From Biostraticola tofi (GTDB lineage: Bacteria > Pseudomonadota > Gammaproteobacteria > Enterobacterales > Enterobacteriaceae): DNA of 64,000 bases. The position numbers were made by a program, and so were the translations under genes. Numbering within the stretch: the first letter of the stretch is position 1; every line of letters begins with the position of its first letter. The notes below the pieces were generated by a model. It did no database searches, had not been told where the DNA came from, and was given only the letters and a program-made list of their open reading frames with translations. This document shows positions 32,818 through 43,911 of this stretch, piece by piece. The stretch covers positions 35,353 to 99,352 of the forward strand of contig NZ_SMCR01000008.1 in assembly GCF_004343195.1 (NCBI RefSeq). Reading direction: 5' to 3'.

Positions 32818-34248
32818 TTACAGGCGCTGGTAAAGCGCCTGGTAAGCTCTGGCGGCAACACGCCAGCTAAAGTCCAGGCCCATCGCCTGGCGCTGCACAT
32901 AGCGCCACAGCGATGGACGGGACCACAGCACAAATGCCCGGCGTATCGCCCGTTGTAATCCGGCCGCGGTCGCATCTTCGAATACAAAGCCGCTCGCGGT
33001 GCCATCGGAGAGATTCTCCAGCGAACTGTCGGTCACTGTATCGGCCAATCCGCCGGTGCGGCGAACCAACGGCAGGGTGCCGTACTTCAGCCCGTATAAC
33101 TGCGTCAGGCCGCAGGGTTCGAAACGGCTAGGCACCATAAGCACGTCCGCCCCGCCGATAATCCGATGGGAGAAGGCTTCATGGTAGCCCAGCTGTACGC
33201 CGACCTGGCTGGGGTATTCCGCCGCTGCCGCCAGGAACCCCTGCTGCAGCGTGACATCGCCCGCGCCCAGCAGCGTCAACTGTCCGCCCTGTTCAAGCAG
33301 ATCCGGCAACACTTCCAGCACCAGATCCAGTCCCTTTTGGCTGGTCAGCCGACTGACTACCGCAAACAGCGGCACTTTATCATCGACCGTCAGGCCCATT
33401 GCCGTCTGGAGGTGGCGTTTGTTTTCCGCCTTGGCCTCCAGCACATCGCGGTTGTAGCGCTTGGCCAGCATTCCGTCGTGGGTTGGATTCCAGATGGCAT
33501 CATCGACGCCGTTAAGGATACCCGACAGGCGGCCCTGGGCGCTGAGCGATGCCAGCAGCCCTTCCATGCCGTAGCCATAAGCGGGCTGGGTTATCTCACG
33601 CGCATAGGTCGGACTGACGGTGGTCACGTGATCGGCATAGAACAGACCGGCTTTCAGATAGGATATCTGACCAAAAAATTCCATGCCATAGGTCTGGAAA
33701 AAGTCTTCCGGCAGCCCGAGCTCTGGCAGGTGACGGGCGGAAAACAGCCCCTGATAGGCCAGGTTGTGCACGGTAAAGATCGATTTTGCCGGCCGGCCTT
33801 TGGCCGCCAGATAGGCGCAGGTCAGGCCCGCATGCCAGTCATGGGCCTGAATAATATCCGGGTGCCAGCTGCGGTCCAACCCGCTGGCCATTTCGCTGCC
33901 CACCCAGCCCAATAGCGCAAAGCGCAGATAGTTATCCATGTAGGCATACATATCCTGATCGTGGTAGGGGCTGCCGGGACGATCATACAGGTCAGGGACA
34001 TCAATCAGATAAATTCCAACGCCGTTAAACCTGCCGTACAACAGGGTCACATGACGTGAAAGTGCGTCAAATTCATTGATTACGCGCGTCTCGGGAATGC
34101 CCTTCAGCAAGTCTGGAAATGCCGGCAGCAGTACCCGCACATCATCGCCTTCGGCTATTTGTGCCGCCGGCAGCGCCCCGACTACATCCGCCAGTCCCCC
34201 GGTTTTCAATAAAGGGAACAGTTCAGAACAAACATGTAAAACCTGCAT
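32818..34248 (-). CDS. glgA: Glycogen synthase
   Basis: A 476-residue GT5 enzyme that adds glucose from ADP-glucose to the non-reducing ends of alpha-1,4-glucan. The N-terminal ADP-glucose-binding motif [13 protein letters not shown] and the C-terminal segments [18 protein letters not shown] and [10 protein letters not shown] are intact. The second of two adjacent ATGs (34248) matches the E. coli start MQVLHVCSE and is better spaced from AAAGGAG. There are 51 bases between it and the upstream glgC. Confidence 0.97.
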   Translation of the reverse strand: MQVLHVCSELFPLLKTGGLADVVGALPAAQIAEGDDVRVLLPAFPDLLKGIPETRVINEFDALSRHVTLLYGRFNGVGIYLIDVPDLYDRPGSPYHDQDMYAYMDNYLRFALLGWVGSEMASGLDRSWHPDIIQAHDWHAGLTCAYLAAKGRPAKSIFTVHNLAYQGLFSARHLPELGLPEDFFQTYGMEFFGQISYLKAGLFYADHVTTVSPTYAREITQPAYGYGMEGLLASLSAQGRLSGILNGVDDAIWNPTHDGMLAKRYNRDVLEAKAENKRHLQTAMGLTVDDKVPLFAVVSRLTSQKGLDLVLEVLPDLLEQGGQLTLLGAGDVTLQQGFLAAAAEYPSQVGVQLGYHEAFSHRIIGGADVLMVPSRFEPCGLTQLYGLKYGTLPLVRRTGGLADTVTDSSLENLSDGTASGFVFEDATAAGLQRAIRRAFVLWSRPSLWRYVQRQAMGLDFSWRVAARAYQALYQRL

Positions 34249-34299
34249 CATCGCTCCTTTGGTGGCTTATTACTTTTAGTGACCCCTAACGGTCTTCCC

Positions 34300-35586
34300 T
34301 TAGCTAAGTTTTGCCAACATGCTGCGTGTTACCAATACGATCCCTTCCTCTGAGCGATGGAATCGTTTCCTGTCATCTTCCTCGTTTTCCCCGATAACCA
34401 TGCCTTCCGGTAGATGACAGGCGCGATCGATGATGCAGCGTTTTAAACGGCAGGATCGACCGACAATCACGTCCGGCAATAGTATTGCGTCCTCGACAGA
34501 GCAGAAGGAATTCACCCTGACGCGAGGGAAAAGTACGGAATGCGAAATATGGGTTCCGGAAAGAATACAGCCGCCCGAAACCAGAGAATTCAGGGTTACA
34601 CCATGATTACCGGCGCGATCCTGAACAAATTTTGCCGGCGGCAACGGCTCCATATGAGTGCGTATCGGCCAGTCCTGATCGTACATATTGAGTTCCGGCG
34701 TCACCGATGCGAGATCCAGATTGGCCCGCCAGTAGGCGTCAAGCGTGCCGACATCCCGCCAGTAGGGCTTGGCCGATTCGTCTTCAGCGGCGGTAACGCA
34801 GGACAGCGTAAAGGGATGCGCCCAGGCCTCGCCGTTGGCCGTCACCTTGGGAATGATATCTTTGCCGAAGTCATGACTTGAGTTCTCGCAGGCCATGTCT
34901 TCCTCCAACAATTCAAACAGATAGTCGGCGTCAAAAATGTAAATACCCATGCTGGCCAGTGACTGATTGGTCTGGCCCGGCATCAGCGGCGGCTCGGCCG
35001 GTTTTTCGACAAAACTCAGTACCCGATAGTTTTCGTCCACCGCTATGACACCAAAATCCCTTGCTTCGGCGCGACTGACCGGCAGACAAGCCACCGTACA
35101 GCGCGATTGCTTTTCGACGTGATCGATAAGCATCCGTGAGTAGTCCATCTTATAGATATGATCGCCCGCCAGTATCACCACGTATTTGGCACGGTAGCGG
35201 CGGATGATATCCAGGTTCTGCGACACGGCATCGGCGGTGCCGCGATACCAGTTTTCAGTGGCAAACCGCTGCTGGGCCGGCAATAAATCGACAAACTCGT
35301 TCATTTCCTCGTTGAGGAAAGACCAGCCGCGCTGGATATGCTGCACCAGCGTATGGGACTGGTATTGGGTAATGACGCCGATCCGGCGGATGCCGGAATT
35401 AAGGCAATTGGATAAGGCAAAATCGATGATGCGAAATTTTCCGCCAAAGTGTACCGCCGGTTTAGCGCGGGTAGCGGTCAAATCCCTGAGCCGAGAACCT
35501 CGCCCGCCCGCCAGAATGAGCGCCACCGATTGAATCGGCAGTTGCCTTGCCAGCATGACCGGATCCCGGTGTTCAAACCTCACCAT
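34300..35586 (-). CDS. glgC: Glucose-1-phosphate adenylyltransferase (ADP-glucose pyrophosphorylase)
   Basis: Makes ADP-glucose from glucose 1-phosphate and ATP, the controlling step of bacterial glycogen synthesis. The 428 residues include the nucleotide-binding [15 protein letters not shown], the glucose-phosphate region [22 protein letters not shown] and [12 protein letters not shown], and a left-handed beta-helix C-terminus. The N-terminal allosteric region ([17 protein letters not shown]) is well kept. The start overlaps the end of glgX by 14 bases. Confidence 0.97.
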   Translation of the reverse strand: MVRFEHRDPVMLARQLPIQSVALILAGGRGSRLRDLTATRAKPAVHFGGKFRIIDFALSNCLNSGIRRIGVITQYQSHTLVQHIQRGWSFLNEEMNEFVDLLPAQQRFATENWYRGTADAVSQNLDIIRRYRAKYVVILAGDHIYKMDYSRMLIDHVEKQSRCTVACLPVSRAEARDFGVIAVDENYRVLSFVEKPAEPPLMPGQTNQSLASMGIYIFDADYLFELLEEDMACENSSHDFGKDIIPKVTANGEAWAHPFTLSCVTAAEDESAKPYWRDVGTLDAYWRANLDLASVTPELNMYDQDWPIRTHMEPLPPAKFVQDRAGNHGVTLNSLVSGGCILSGTHISHSVLFPRVRVNSFCSVEDAILLPDVIVGRSCRLKRCIIDRACHLPEGMVIGENEEDDRKRFHRSEEGIVLVTRSMLAKLS

Positions 35587-37579
35587 GGCATATTCCTTTT
35601 TGTTGTTTTACCAGCACCATGACAGAGCGGGCCGCGACGCTTGATTCAGCCAAAGGCTGCGGGCTGTCGGCAGGGCTAAAAGGCGCGGTTATTCGCCATT
35701 CGCCAGCAGGCAAAATGCTGTGATAAGGCGCTGCATCGCCATTGATAAGCACCAGATAGCGGCCGGACAGCAGTACCTGCAGTTGGCGTTTGTTCTGTTG
35801 CCAGTCGGTGGGGCTCATGGGTTTGCCGGCATCATTCAACCACTGTACGGCCGCGTCATCTGCCGACTGCCAACGGTGGTCATCGCTGAGGGCCGCGATT
35901 TCACTGCGCAGCCGGATAAGCGCGGTCGTGAAGGCGTGCAGCGCTGGGTCGGCGCTCGCCCAGTCCAGCCAGGTCAGTTCATTATCCTGGCAAAAGGCGT
36001 TATTGTTGCCCTGCTGGCTATGACCGAACTCATCACCGGCCAGCAGCATCGGCGTACCCTGAGAGAGCAGTAAGCTGGCCAGTAACGCCCGCTGGCTGAC
36101 GCGGCGGCGGCCCTGAACAGCCGCATCCGCATCCAGGCCTTCATGGCCGTGATTCCAGCTGTAGTTCTGTTGGGCGCCGTCGCGATTCTGCTCGCCGTTA
36201 TCATGGTTGTGCCTGGTATCGAAGCTGACCAGGTCCTGCAGGGTGAATCCGTCATGGGCGGTGACCATATTGATCGAGGCATGCGGCGGCCGATCCGGGT
36301 AGATATCGCCAGATGCGGCAAAACGAGTGGCAAACTCACCGGGCTGGATATCGCCGCGCAACCAAAAACGGCGGATCTGGTCGCGGAAACGATCATTCCA
36401 CTCCGCCAATGGCGCAGGAAAATGTCCAACCTGATAACCTGCCGGACCGATATCCCAAGGTTCAGCGATAAGTTTGATGCCGGACAATATCGGGCAAGCG
36501 CCGATGGCGGCAAGCAGCGGCGCCCGCGGGTCGAAGTCCGGCGTTCGCCCGAGGACGGTTGCCAGATCAAAGCGGAAACCGTCCACATGGCAGGCCTGGA
36601 CCCAGAAGCGCAGGCAATCCAGTATCTGTTCCGTCACGTCAGGATGGTTAAGCCGCAGGGTATTGCCGCAACCGGTCCAATTCTGATAGCCGCCGCGGTC
36701 ATCCAGCCAGTACCAGCTGCGGTTATCTATCGCCCGCAGCGACAGCACCGGTCCGTCCAGATCCAGTTCGGCGCTGTGGTTGAATACCACATCCAGAATC
36801 ACCTCAATGCCGGCCTGGTGCAGCGCCCTGACCATATCGCGGAATTCGTTCAGCGGGGTGCGGCCGTCAATGCCCGACGCATATGAGGCCTCAACCGCAT
36901 AGGGAGCTAGCACGTTATAGCCCCAATAATTACGCAGTCCAAGCCGCTGCAGCCTGGGCTCATCGGCATGCTGCTGTACCGGCAACAATTCCAGCGCGGT
37001 GATACCCAGTTGCCTGAGATAATCAATCATTACTGGATGGCCGATAGCGGCATAGGTGCCGCGCAGGTCGGCCGGGATCTGCGGATGCAAGCGCGTCAGG
37101 CCCCGCACATGGGCTTCGTAAATCACCGTTTTTCCCCAAGGCGTCGCCGGGGCGATATCCTGCTGCCAGTCATAACGCTCATCGACCACGATGCTTTTGG
37201 GTACCCGCGCCGAGCTGTCGGACTGGCTGGGCGTCGGTTGCCCATCATAAAGCTCCGGTTCATCGCCGACCCGGCCGTCAACCGCACGACCGCTCGGATC
37301 AATGACCCGTTTAGCCGGATTGAAACGATGTCCGGCCTCAGGCTGAAAGGGACCGTGCAGCCGATAGCCATAGCGCAGACCGGGACGGGCATCGGGCAGA
37401 TAGCCGTGCCAGTAGTTTCCGCTACGCACAGGCAGATCACACTGCATCTCCCGCCCCTGGTCATCAAACAGGCACAGCACTACCCGATCGGCATGCTCAG
37501 ACATCAGGCTGAAATTAACGCCTTTGCCATCAAAGCTGGCCCCAAGGGGTAAAGGTGAACCTGCCGCAAGCCGGGTCAT
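35573..37579 (-). CDS. glgX: Glycogen debranching enzyme
   Basis: A 668-residue GH13 isoamylase-type enzyme that hydrolyses alpha-1,6 branches of phosphorylase-limited glycogen. An N-terminal CBM48 domain precedes the barrel. Catalytic motifs are [20 protein letters not shown] (nucleophile Asp), [10 protein letters not shown] (acid/base Glu) and [11 protein letters not shown]. Its ATG follows the glgB stop with no gap (TAGATG) and its 3' end overlaps glgC, so the glg genes are tightly coupled. Confidence 0.97.
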   Translation of the reverse strand: MTRLAAGSPLPLGASFDGKGVNFSLMSEHADRVVLCLFDDQGREMQCDLPVRSGNYWHGYLPDARPGLRYGYRLHGPFQPEAGHRFNPAKRVIDPSGRAVDGRVGDEPELYDGQPTPSQSDSSARVPKSIVVDERYDWQQDIAPATPWGKTVIYEAHVRGLTRLHPQIPADLRGTYAAIGHPVMIDYLRQLGITALELLPVQQHADEPRLQRLGLRNYWGYNVLAPYAVEASYASGIDGRTPLNEFRDMVRALHQAGIEVILDVVFNHSAELDLDGPVLSLRAIDNRSWYWLDDRGGYQNWTGCGNTLRLNHPDVTEQILDCLRFWVQACHVDGFRFDLATVLGRTPDFDPRAPLLAAIGACPILSGIKLIAEPWDIGPAGYQVGHFPAPLAEWNDRFRDQIRRFWLRGDIQPGEFATRFAASGDIYPDRPPHASINMVTAHDGFTLQDLVSFDTRHNHDNGEQNRDGAQQNYSWNHGHEGLDADAAVQGRRRVSQRALLASLLLSQGTPMLLAGDEFGHSQQGNNNAFCQDNELTWLDWASADPALHAFTTALIRLRSEIAALSDDHRWQSADDAAVQWLNDAGKPMSPTDWQQNKRQLQVLLSGRYLVLINGDAAPYHSILPAGEWRITAPFSPADSPQPLAESSVAARSVMVLVKQQKGICHGEV

Positions 37580-39763
37580 CTAGCCCTCCCTGACCAGGAA
37601 CAGCGTTGCCAATGGAGGCAGCGTCAGTTGAACGGAATGTTCCCGTTGGTGGCTGGGATGGGGCTGGCTGTGGATTTCACCGCCATTGCCGGTATTACTG
37701 CCGTTGTAATAGCTCGAGTCGGTATTCAGAATTTCGCGCCAGCGGCCGGAATGAGGGATGCCGATACGATAGCCAGGACGCGGAACCGGCGTAAAGTTGC
37801 TGACCACCATGATTTCATTGCCGTCATTATCCCGGCGCAGAAAAGCGAAGACCGAATTTTCGCTGTCATCGGCTACCAGCCACTCAAAGCCGTTATAGCT
37901 GCAGTCTTGCTGATAAAGCGGCGCATACTGCCGATAACAGGCATTCAGGTCACGCACCAAACGCTGCACTCCGCTGTGTGGGCCTGCGGCGTCGTCCAGC
38001 AGATGCCAGTCAAGACTGCGATCATGATCCCATTCACGGCGTTGAGCGAATTCGTTGCCCATAAACAGCAGCTTCTTGCCCGGATGACCCCACATAAAGC
38101 CATAGTAGGCGCGAAGATTGGCGAACTTCTGCCAGTCGTCGCCGGGCATGCGCCCGAGAATTGAATGCTTGCCGTGGACAACTTCGTCATGGGATAGCGG
38201 CAGCACAAAGTTCTCGCTGTAGGCATACACCATACTGAAAGTCATCTGGTTGTGGTGGTATCTGCGGTGTACCGGATCAAGCTGCATATATTTCAGGGTG
38301 TCGTTCATCCAGCCCATATTCCATTTGTAATGGAATCCCAGGCCGCCATTTTCCGGTGGCGAAGTTACCCCGGAAAAAGAGGTCGATTCTTCGGCAATGG
38401 TGACTGAACCATCACGCTGGGTACCGACGGTATGGTTGGTATAACGCAGGAAAGCTATCGCTTCCAGGTTTTCATTGCCGCCATAATGGTTGGGGATCCA
38501 CTCCCCGGCAGGCCGGCTATAGTCTCGATAAATCATTGAGGCCACAGCGTCTACGCGCAATCCGTCAATGCCATAACGTTCCAGCCAGAACAGCGCATTC
38601 CCGGCCAGATAATTACGCACTTCATTGCGCCCGTAGTTATAGATAAGGGTGTTCCAGTCCTGGTGAAGGCCTTCACGGGGGTCGGCATATTCATAAAGTG
38701 AGCTGCCGTCGAATTTGGCCAGCCCGAACTCATCGCTGGGGAAATGCCCTGGCACCCAGTCCAGCAACACATTGATGCCGGCTCGATGGGCCGCCTGGAT
38801 AAGCGCACGAAAGTCTTCTGGGGTTCCGAAACGGCGCGTGGGCGCATAGATCCCGAGCGGCTGGTAGCCCCAACTGCCATCAAAAGGATGTTCATTGATC
38901 GGCAGCAGCTCTATATGGGTAAAGCCCATATGCTGCACATAGCCTATCAGCTGATCGGCCAGCTCTTGATAGCTGAGCCAGTAGTTATTGTCCGCGTGAC
39001 GCCGCCAGGACCCCAGATGCACTTCATAAATAGAAATCGGCTTATCCAGCGCATTGGCATGGCTTCGCTCGGCGTCAGGCTCGACGATAGCCGGAATGCC
39101 GCGGGTCAGCGAAGCGGTCTCCGGACGCATCTGTGCCTCGAAGGCATAGGGGTCGGCTTTCAGCCGAGTATCGCCATGGCAATCGATAATTTCGTATTTA
39201 TACAGCTGGCCCGTGGTTACGGCGGGCAGGAACAATTCCCAGATGCCGTTTTCACGGCGCTGGCGCATCGGATGACGCCGGCCATCCCAGAAATTAAACT
39301 CACCAACCACTGACACCCGCTGGGCGTTGGGTGCCCAGACGGCAAATCGAATCCCCGCGATGCCGTCCAGCATCTCAGGATGGGCGCCAAGACGTTCATA
39401 AGGACGCAGATGGGTTCCTTCAGCCAGCAGCCAGCTGTCCACATCTTGTAATAGCGGACCGAACCGGTAAGGATCTTCTATGACATAAGTCTGCTCGTGC
39501 CAGGTAACGGCCAATTGGTAAAGAAAAGGTTTTTTGCGCCGGCCGACAACCGCAGAAAAAAAACCTCTTTGATCGACGCAAATTAAATCTGTGACCTTGC
39601 GCCCATTTTTTGCATCTATTAATGTCACTGCGCTGGCATCAGGTAATAAAGCCCGGACAACCAAACCTTCGGCGGTATTATGCATGCCGAGCAATGAAAA
39701 GGGATCGGCATAGCGTCCTGAGATTAACGCTGAAATGACCTCATGGTCGGGAAATCCTGACAT
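37580..39763 (-). CDS. glgB: 1,4-alpha-glucan branching enzyme
   Basis: A 727-residue GH13 enzyme that creates alpha-1,6 branches in glycogen. N-terminal beta-sandwich domains (about residues 1-225) precede the catalytic barrel, with [34 protein letters not shown] (nucleophile), [11 protein letters not shown] (acid/base) and [11 protein letters not shown]. The length matches E. coli GlgB (728). It is the promoter-proximal gene of the glgBXCAP operon. Confidence 0.98.
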   Translation of the reverse strand: MSGFPDHEVISALISGRYADPFSLLGMHNTAEGLVVRALLPDASAVTLIDAKNGRKVTDLICVDQRGFFSAVVGRRKKPFLYQLAVTWHEQTYVIEDPYRFGPLLQDVDSWLLAEGTHLRPYERLGAHPEMLDGIAGIRFAVWAPNAQRVSVVGEFNFWDGRRHPMRQRRENGIWELFLPAVTTGQLYKYEIIDCHGDTRLKADPYAFEAQMRPETASLTRGIPAIVEPDAERSHANALDKPISIYEVHLGSWRRHADNNYWLSYQELADQLIGYVQHMGFTHIELLPINEHPFDGSWGYQPLGIYAPTRRFGTPEDFRALIQAAHRAGINVLLDWVPGHFPSDEFGLAKFDGSSLYEYADPREGLHQDWNTLIYNYGRNEVRNYLAGNALFWLERYGIDGLRVDAVASMIYRDYSRPAGEWIPNHYGGNENLEAIAFLRYTNHTVGTQRDGSVTIAEESTSFSGVTSPPENGGLGFHYKWNMGWMNDTLKYMQLDPVHRRYHHNQMTFSMVYAYSENFVLPLSHDEVVHGKHSILGRMPGDDWQKFANLRAYYGFMWGHPGKKLLFMGNEFAQRREWDHDRSLDWHLLDDAAGPHSGVQRLVRDLNACYRQYAPLYQQDCSYNGFEWLVADDSENSVFAFLRRDNDGNEIMVVSNFTPVPRPGYRIGIPHSGRWREILNTDSSYYNGSNTGNGGEIHSQPHPSHQREHSVQLTLPPLATLFLVREG

Positions 39764-40143
39764 GGCACTATTCCTTTTCTTACTCCATGAAATAAAAGAA
39801 TATCTATAAAATAAAACGCTCTCTTGCCTGAATACGCAGCCCGAATCGCCTGCTTGAGATAGCGGCGTCAGCTATCCCGCCGTTTTCAGGCAGGAGGCAT
39901 TTGCGTGTTCAGAAATCCATAGGAAAGGCTATTACACTATGCGTGTAATTGTGGGCCTTACAATAATAAGCATAGTCAAAGGTTCAAAGTAAAGATTAAC
40001 CAGCATCAACTAATTTTTTATTTTTCAAAGGAAAGAAGGGACCCTTTTGCGCGCAAAAATAAATTCTTTTTATTAATCATTAAAATAAAAACAGTCGCTG
40101 CTTAAAGGAAGGGTAACCGAAAGTGTAAGGGGTTCTGACAGAA

Positions 40144-40159
40144 TGTGATTAATAGCACA
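40144..40159. promoter_or_regulatory. CRP-like site upstream of the glg operon
   Basis: TGTGATTAATAGCACA matches TGTGA-N6-TCACA at nine of ten half-site bases and has AT-rich flanks. It lies about 380 bases before the glgB start and belongs to no gene. CRP control of glycogen genes is known in E. coli; the long distance makes its role here uncertain. Confidence 0.5.
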
Positions 40160-40304
40160 ATTAATCACTTAATTATTCTGAAAGCGGGTTGATGGTGAAA
40201 GGATTTGACCCGAGACCGGTCTGGCATGCACTGATAAGAAAACGCGGTTTGCTGCAGCAGACAGGACATATGCCTACGGCCGCCTAAACGGCCAGCCGCA
40301 AGTG

Positions 40305-40324
40305 CTGCCCGCAACAGCGGGCAG
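40305..40324 (-). terminator. Hairpin just downstream of asd
   Basis: A perfect 8-bp stem CTGCCCGC/GCGGGCAG with a four-base loop lies 12 bases after the asd stop. There is no T-run after it on the minus strand, so it may be a weak or Rho-assisted terminator. Confidence 0.5.
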
Positions 40325-40336
40325 GTATAACGCCTA

Positions 40337-41443
40337 TCAGTCCACCAGCAGGCGCATCATGCGTCGCAAGGGTTCAGCCGCGCCCCACAGCAGCTGGTCA
40401 CCGACGGTGAAGGCTGACAGATATTCCGGCCCCATAGTGAGTTTGCGCAGACGTCCGACCGGGGTTTTCAGAGTGCCGGTAACCGCCGCCGGCGTCAGCT
40501 CGCGCATCGATAGTTCACGGTCATTAGGCACCACGTTTACCCACTCATTATGGGCTGCCAGCAGTTGGTGGATATCTTCAAGTCCAACATCCTGTTTCAG
40601 CTTGATGGTAAAAGCCTGGCTGTGGCAGCGCAGAGCGCCGACGCGCACGCAAAGACCATCTACCGGAATCACCCGTTGGCTGTTAAGGATTTTATTGGTT
40701 TCAGCCTGGCCTTTCCACTCTTCGCGGCTCTGGCCGTTATCAAGCTGCTTGTCGATCCAGGGGATCAGGCTGCCGGCCAGCGGCACACCGAAATTATCAG
40801 TCGGCAGGGTGCCGCTGCGGGTCAGTGCCGTCACTTTACGTTCAATATCCAGAATGGCTGATGCCGGATTCTGCAGCTCAGCCGCCACGCCGCCATGCAG
40901 CATGCCCATTTGAACCAGTAGCTCGCGCATATGGCGGGCACCGCCGCCGGAGGCCGCCTGGTAGGTTGCGACAGACACCCAGTCCACCAGATTATGGGCG
41001 AATAGGCCGCCCAGTGACATCAGCATCAGGCTCACGGTACAGTTGCCGCCGACAAACGTCTTGATGCCATTTTCCAGGCCTTGTTTGATAACGGCATGGT
41101 TGACCGGATCGAGGATGATGATGGCATCGTCTTTCATGCGCAGCGAAGATGCGGCATCAATCCAGTAACCCTGCCAACCGGCGGCGCGCAGCTTGGGATA
41201 AATTTCGTTAGTATAATCCCCACCCTGGCAGGTAATGATAATATCCAGGGCGCTGAGCGCCGCCAGATCCCCGGCATCCTGCAGCGTCCCGTGCTGGCCA
41301 TTGACTACCGGCGCGGCCTGGCCATGCTGGGAAGTAGAAAAGAATACCGGACGGATGGCGTCAAAATCACGTTCTTCGTTCATGCGTTGCATGAGCACCG
41401 AACCGACCATACCGCGCCAGCCAATAAAACCTACGTTTTTCAT
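40337..41443 (-). CDS. asd: Aspartate-semialdehyde dehydrogenase
   Basis: A 368-residue NADPH enzyme that reduces aspartyl phosphate to the semialdehyde, feeding lysine, diaminopimelate, methionine and threonine synthesis. It has the Rossmann start [14 protein letters not shown], the active-site cysteine in [15 protein letters not shown] (about residue 135) and the histidine region [13 protein letters not shown]. The length equals E. coli Asd within one residue. It lies between the glg operon and the divergent yhgN, as in E. coli, and with dapF provides two steps of diaminopimelate synthesis in this window. Confidence 0.98.
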   Translation of the reverse strand: MKNVGFIGWRGMVGSVLMQRMNEERDFDAIRPVFFSTSQHGQAAPVVNGQHGTLQDAGDLAALSALDIIITCQGGDYTNEIYPKLRAAGWQGYWIDAASSLRMKDDAIIILDPVNHAVIKQGLENGIKTFVGGNCTVSLMLMSLGGLFAHNLVDWVSVATYQAASGGGARHMRELLVQMGMLHGGVAAELQNPASAILDIERKVTALTRSGTLPTDNFGVPLAGSLIPWIDKQLDNGQSREEWKGQAETNKILNSQRVIPVDGLCVRVGALRCHSQAFTIKLKQDVGLEDIHQLLAAHNEWVNVVPNDRELSMRELTPAAVTGTLKTPVGRLRKLTMGPEYLSAFTVGDQLLWGAAEPLRRMMRLLVD

Positions 41444-41632
41444 GATTACTGTGTCCTGCCATGGAGGGTGACATTAAGGGGCGAATAATTACTCTGTTCC
41501 CACCTTACAAAAATAGGCGGAAAAGCCGCAAGTGAAATTATTCGATAACCGACTGTTTTTCAGCAATAGCGCTAATGATCCGGCATAAAGCGGGTTCAAT
41601 GCAGCAATTTGGCAACAATGAATGGGGAAAGT

Positions 41633-42226
41633 ATGACTGAAATGATCTCAGCAACGGTATTGCTGTTTCTGATAATGGATCCATTGGGCAACCTGCCGAT
41701 CTTTATGTCGGTGCTGAAACATATCGAGCCCAGACGTCGGCGCATTATTGTGATTCGCGAAATGTTGATCGCCTTGCTGCTAATGCTGATTTTCCTGTTT
41801 GCCGGCGAACGTATTCTCAGCTTTCTTAATCTACGGACTGAAACCGTATCGATTTCAGGCGGCATCATTCTGTTTCTGATCGCCATCAAAATGATATTCC
41901 CTACCCAGGAGGGCAGCAGCAGTGGACTGCCGGCCGGCGAAGAGCCTTTTCTGGTGCCGCTGGCAATCCCCCTGGTCGCCGGCCCTTCCATTCTGGCGAC
42001 GCTGATGCTGCTTTCCCACCAGTATCCGAACCAGGTAGACCACCTGGTGTTCGCCCTGATGATTGCCTGGGGACTGTCGGTCATCATCCTGATGCTGTCC
42101 GGCCTGTTCCTGCGTCTGTTGGGCGATAAGGGGGTCAGTGCGCTCGAGCGGCTGATGGGCTTGCTGCTGGTGATGATCGCCACCCAGATGTTCCTGGATG
42201 GCGTGCGGGCCTACCTGAAAATATGA
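41633..42226 (+). CDS. yhgN: YhgN, MarC-family inner-membrane protein
   Basis: A 197-residue protein with six predicted membrane helices, the same length as E. coli YhgN. Characteristic segments are LIMDPLGNLPIFMSVLKHIEP, SGLPAGEEPFLVPLAIPLVAGPS and LERLMGLLLVMIATQMFLDG. The ATG at 41633 is preceded by GGGGAAAG; an in-frame codon at 41609 has no such signal. The MarC family was once linked to antibiotic resistance, but its transport function is not established. Confidence 0.94.
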   Translation: MTEMISATVLLFLIMDPLGNLPIFMSVLKHIEPRRRRIIVIREMLIALLLMLIFLFAGERILSFLNLRTETVSISGGIILFLIAIKMIFPTQEGSSSGLPAGEEPFLVPLAIPLVAGPSILATLMLLSHQYPNQVDHLVFALMIAWGLSVIILMLSGLFLRLLGDKGVSALERLMGLLLVMIATQMFLDGVRAYLKI

Positions 42227-42313
42227 TGTCAGGAGATTGCCAGCAGCCAGTGTGGCAGCGATAGCGGTAAGGAAACCTGTCCCTGTTGAAAAAGCGGGGT
42301 TACCGCAGTTTTG

Positions 42314-42347
42314 CCCTTCTTCCGCGCCGCTCGGCGCGGAAGAAGGG
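42314..42347. terminator. Long perfect hairpin between yhgN and gntT
   Basis: A 15-bp perfect stem (42314-42328 with 42333-42347) closed by a four-base loop lies 5 bases after the gntT stop, between two convergent genes. It lacks a T-run on both strands. It is probably a 3'-end stabiliser or a terminator that needs help. Confidence 0.6.
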
Positions 42348-42352
42348 GACGA

Positions 42353-43669
42353 TTAAATCACTATATTAAGCAGCAGGCAGCCAATCAGGCCGCAGACCGA
42401 AATAATGGTTTCCAGCGCCGACCAGGATTTAATGGTTTCCATGATGGTCAGGTTGAAATACTCCTTGAACAGCCAGAAACCCGGATCATTAACGTGCGAG
42501 AAAATCACGCTGCCTGAGCCGACCGCCAATACCATCAGTTCAGGACTGACGCCGGTTGTGGCAATCAGCGGCGCGGCGATGCCGCCGGCAGTGATGGCGG
42601 CAACAGTGGCCGAACCCAGCGCGATACGCAAGATAGCGGCAATGGACCAGGCCAGCAGCAGAGGTGAAACCGCACTGCCTTCCATCAGGGCGGCAATATA
42701 TTTTTCAACGCCGCTGTCGACCAGCACCTGCTTGAATGCACCGCCACCGCCGATAATCAGCAGCATCATGGCGATGATTTTGATCGAGTCGGTGATAGTC
42801 CCCATCACTTCGTCCATGCTGCGACCGCGATTAAGACCAAAAGTGAAGATAGCAATCAGCACCGCAATCAACGTGGCGATCACCGGATCACCGAAGAACT
42901 CGGCATAGGCCAGTACCGGATGACCGGTAGGCAGCACCATTTCCGCCACGGCGCGGATCGCCATCAGTACCACCGGCACCAGAGAGGTCCAGACGCTAAC
43001 GCTGAAGCTGGGCATTTCCTGCTCGGTAAAGGTCTTGGGGTTATAAAGACCTTCAGGCACCGGCTTGTCGATACCTTTCAGAAAACGGGAATACACTGGG
43101 CCTGCCAGAATGACGGTCGGAATTGCCAGGATAGTGCCGAACAGCAGGGTTTTACCCATATCCGCCTGGAAGATAGTGGCGATCGCCGTGGGTCCCGGAT
43201 GAGGAGGCAGGAAACCGTGGGTCACCGACAGCGCGGCCGCCATCGGCACCCCGACATACAGCAGAGGAATACGGGCTGAAGCGGCGATGCTGAACACCAG
43301 CGGCAGCATCAGGACGAAACCGACTTCATAGAACAGGGCAAAACCCACGGTAAAACCGGTGAGGACCACCGCCCACTGTATATGCTGTCTGCCAAATTTT
43401 TCAATCAGCGTAGTGGCAATGCGCTGTGCCCCGCCGCAGTCCGCCAGCATTTTGCCCAGCATGGCGCCGAAACCCATTATCAGCGCCAGACTGCCGAGCG
43501 TGCCGCCTACACCTGCCTTGATTGAGCCGATAACCTTGTTGACCGGCATACCCTGCATGAAGCCAACTGCCAAGGCAACCAGGATCAATGCTATAAAACC
43601 ATTCAATTTGAAACGAATCATCAGCAGGAGCAGCAGCGCTACGCCTATTGCTACAATTATGAGCGGCAT
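42353..43669 (-). CDS. gntT: GntT, high-affinity gluconate:proton symporter
   Basis: A 438-residue GntP-family transporter with about 12-14 membrane helices. It matches E. coli GntT closely from MPLIIVAIGV through GCLLLNIVI, closer than to GntU. Signature segments are TVGFALFYEVGFVLMLPL, THGFLPPHPGPTAIA and GSVIFSHVNDPGFWLFKEYF. It occupies the place of gntU downstream of gntR, and no gluconate kinase gene lies between. A GntR operator palindrome lies about 125-155 bases before the start. Confidence 0.95.
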   Translation of the reverse strand: MPLIIVAIGVALLLLLMIRFKLNGFIALILVALAVGFMQGMPVNKVIGSIKAGVGGTLGSLALIMGFGAMLGKMLADCGGAQRIATTLIEKFGRQHIQWAVVLTGFTVGFALFYEVGFVLMLPLVFSIAASARIPLLYVGVPMAAALSVTHGFLPPHPGPTAIATIFQADMGKTLLFGTILAIPTVILAGPVYSRFLKGIDKPVPEGLYNPKTFTEQEMPSFSVSVWTSLVPVVLMAIRAVAEMVLPTGHPVLAYAEFFGDPVIATLIAVLIAIFTFGLNRGRSMDEVMGTITDSIKIIAMMLLIIGGGGAFKQVLVDSGVEKYIAALMEGSAVSPLLLAWSIAAILRIALGSATVAAITAGGIAAPLIATTGVSPELMVLAVGSGSVIFSHVNDPGFWLFKEYFNLTIMETIKSWSALETIISVCGLIGCLLLNIVI

Positions 43670-43717
43670 GATAAGTAATCCATAAAAAACCGGAATGACG
43701 GAGCGGTTTGCTACCGG

Positions 43718-43731
43718 AGGATAGCTATCCT
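43718..43731. promoter_or_regulatory. 14-bp palindrome in the gntT leader
   Basis: AGGATAGCTATCCT is a perfect palindrome centred about 55 bases upstream of the gntT ATG. It could be a protein-binding site or a small RNA hairpin in the untranslated leader. No known regulator is recognised. Confidence 0.35.
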
Positions 43732-43791
43732 ATTTAGTTTGGCAAAGAAATCGCTTTTTCGCCTGCTTAAGTGAAAACAGATAGCTCTGCA

Positions 43792-43823
43792 AATGTTACC
43801 GGTATCATGATACCGGTAACATT
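43792..43823. promoter_or_regulatory. Double GntR operator, 32-bp perfect palindrome
   Basis: From 43792 to 43823 the sequence is a perfect inverted repeat. It contains two overlapping 16-mers, ATGTTACCGGTATCAT (43793-43808) and ATGATACCGGTAACAT (43807-43822), each one base off the GntR operator core ATGTTACCGGTAACAT. It lies between gntR and gntT, so it should repress gntT until gluconate is present. Confidence 0.9.
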
Positions 43824-43911
43824 GCCCGTTGCAGAGGGGCCGGGTGAGGGAAATTGCTATTTTGAGAGGCTGATCATATTTGTAGATAAATTAATCGTAG
43901 CTTTACAAACG

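Larger units (their letters stand above)
39764..40336. other. Long AT-rich intergenic region between asd and glgB
   Basis: The 573 bases hold no credible gene on either strand. Much of 39940-40200 is AT-rich, unlike the flanking genes. A CRP-like site lies at 40144-40159 and a hairpin at 40305-40324 beside the end of asd. The segment should carry the glg operon promoter(s). E. coli has a much shorter gap here. Confidence 0.7.

Noticed and set aside
41444..41632. Lysine riboswitch upstream of asd
   Set aside because: The 189 bases between asd and yhgN are too short and show none of the expected nested stems.
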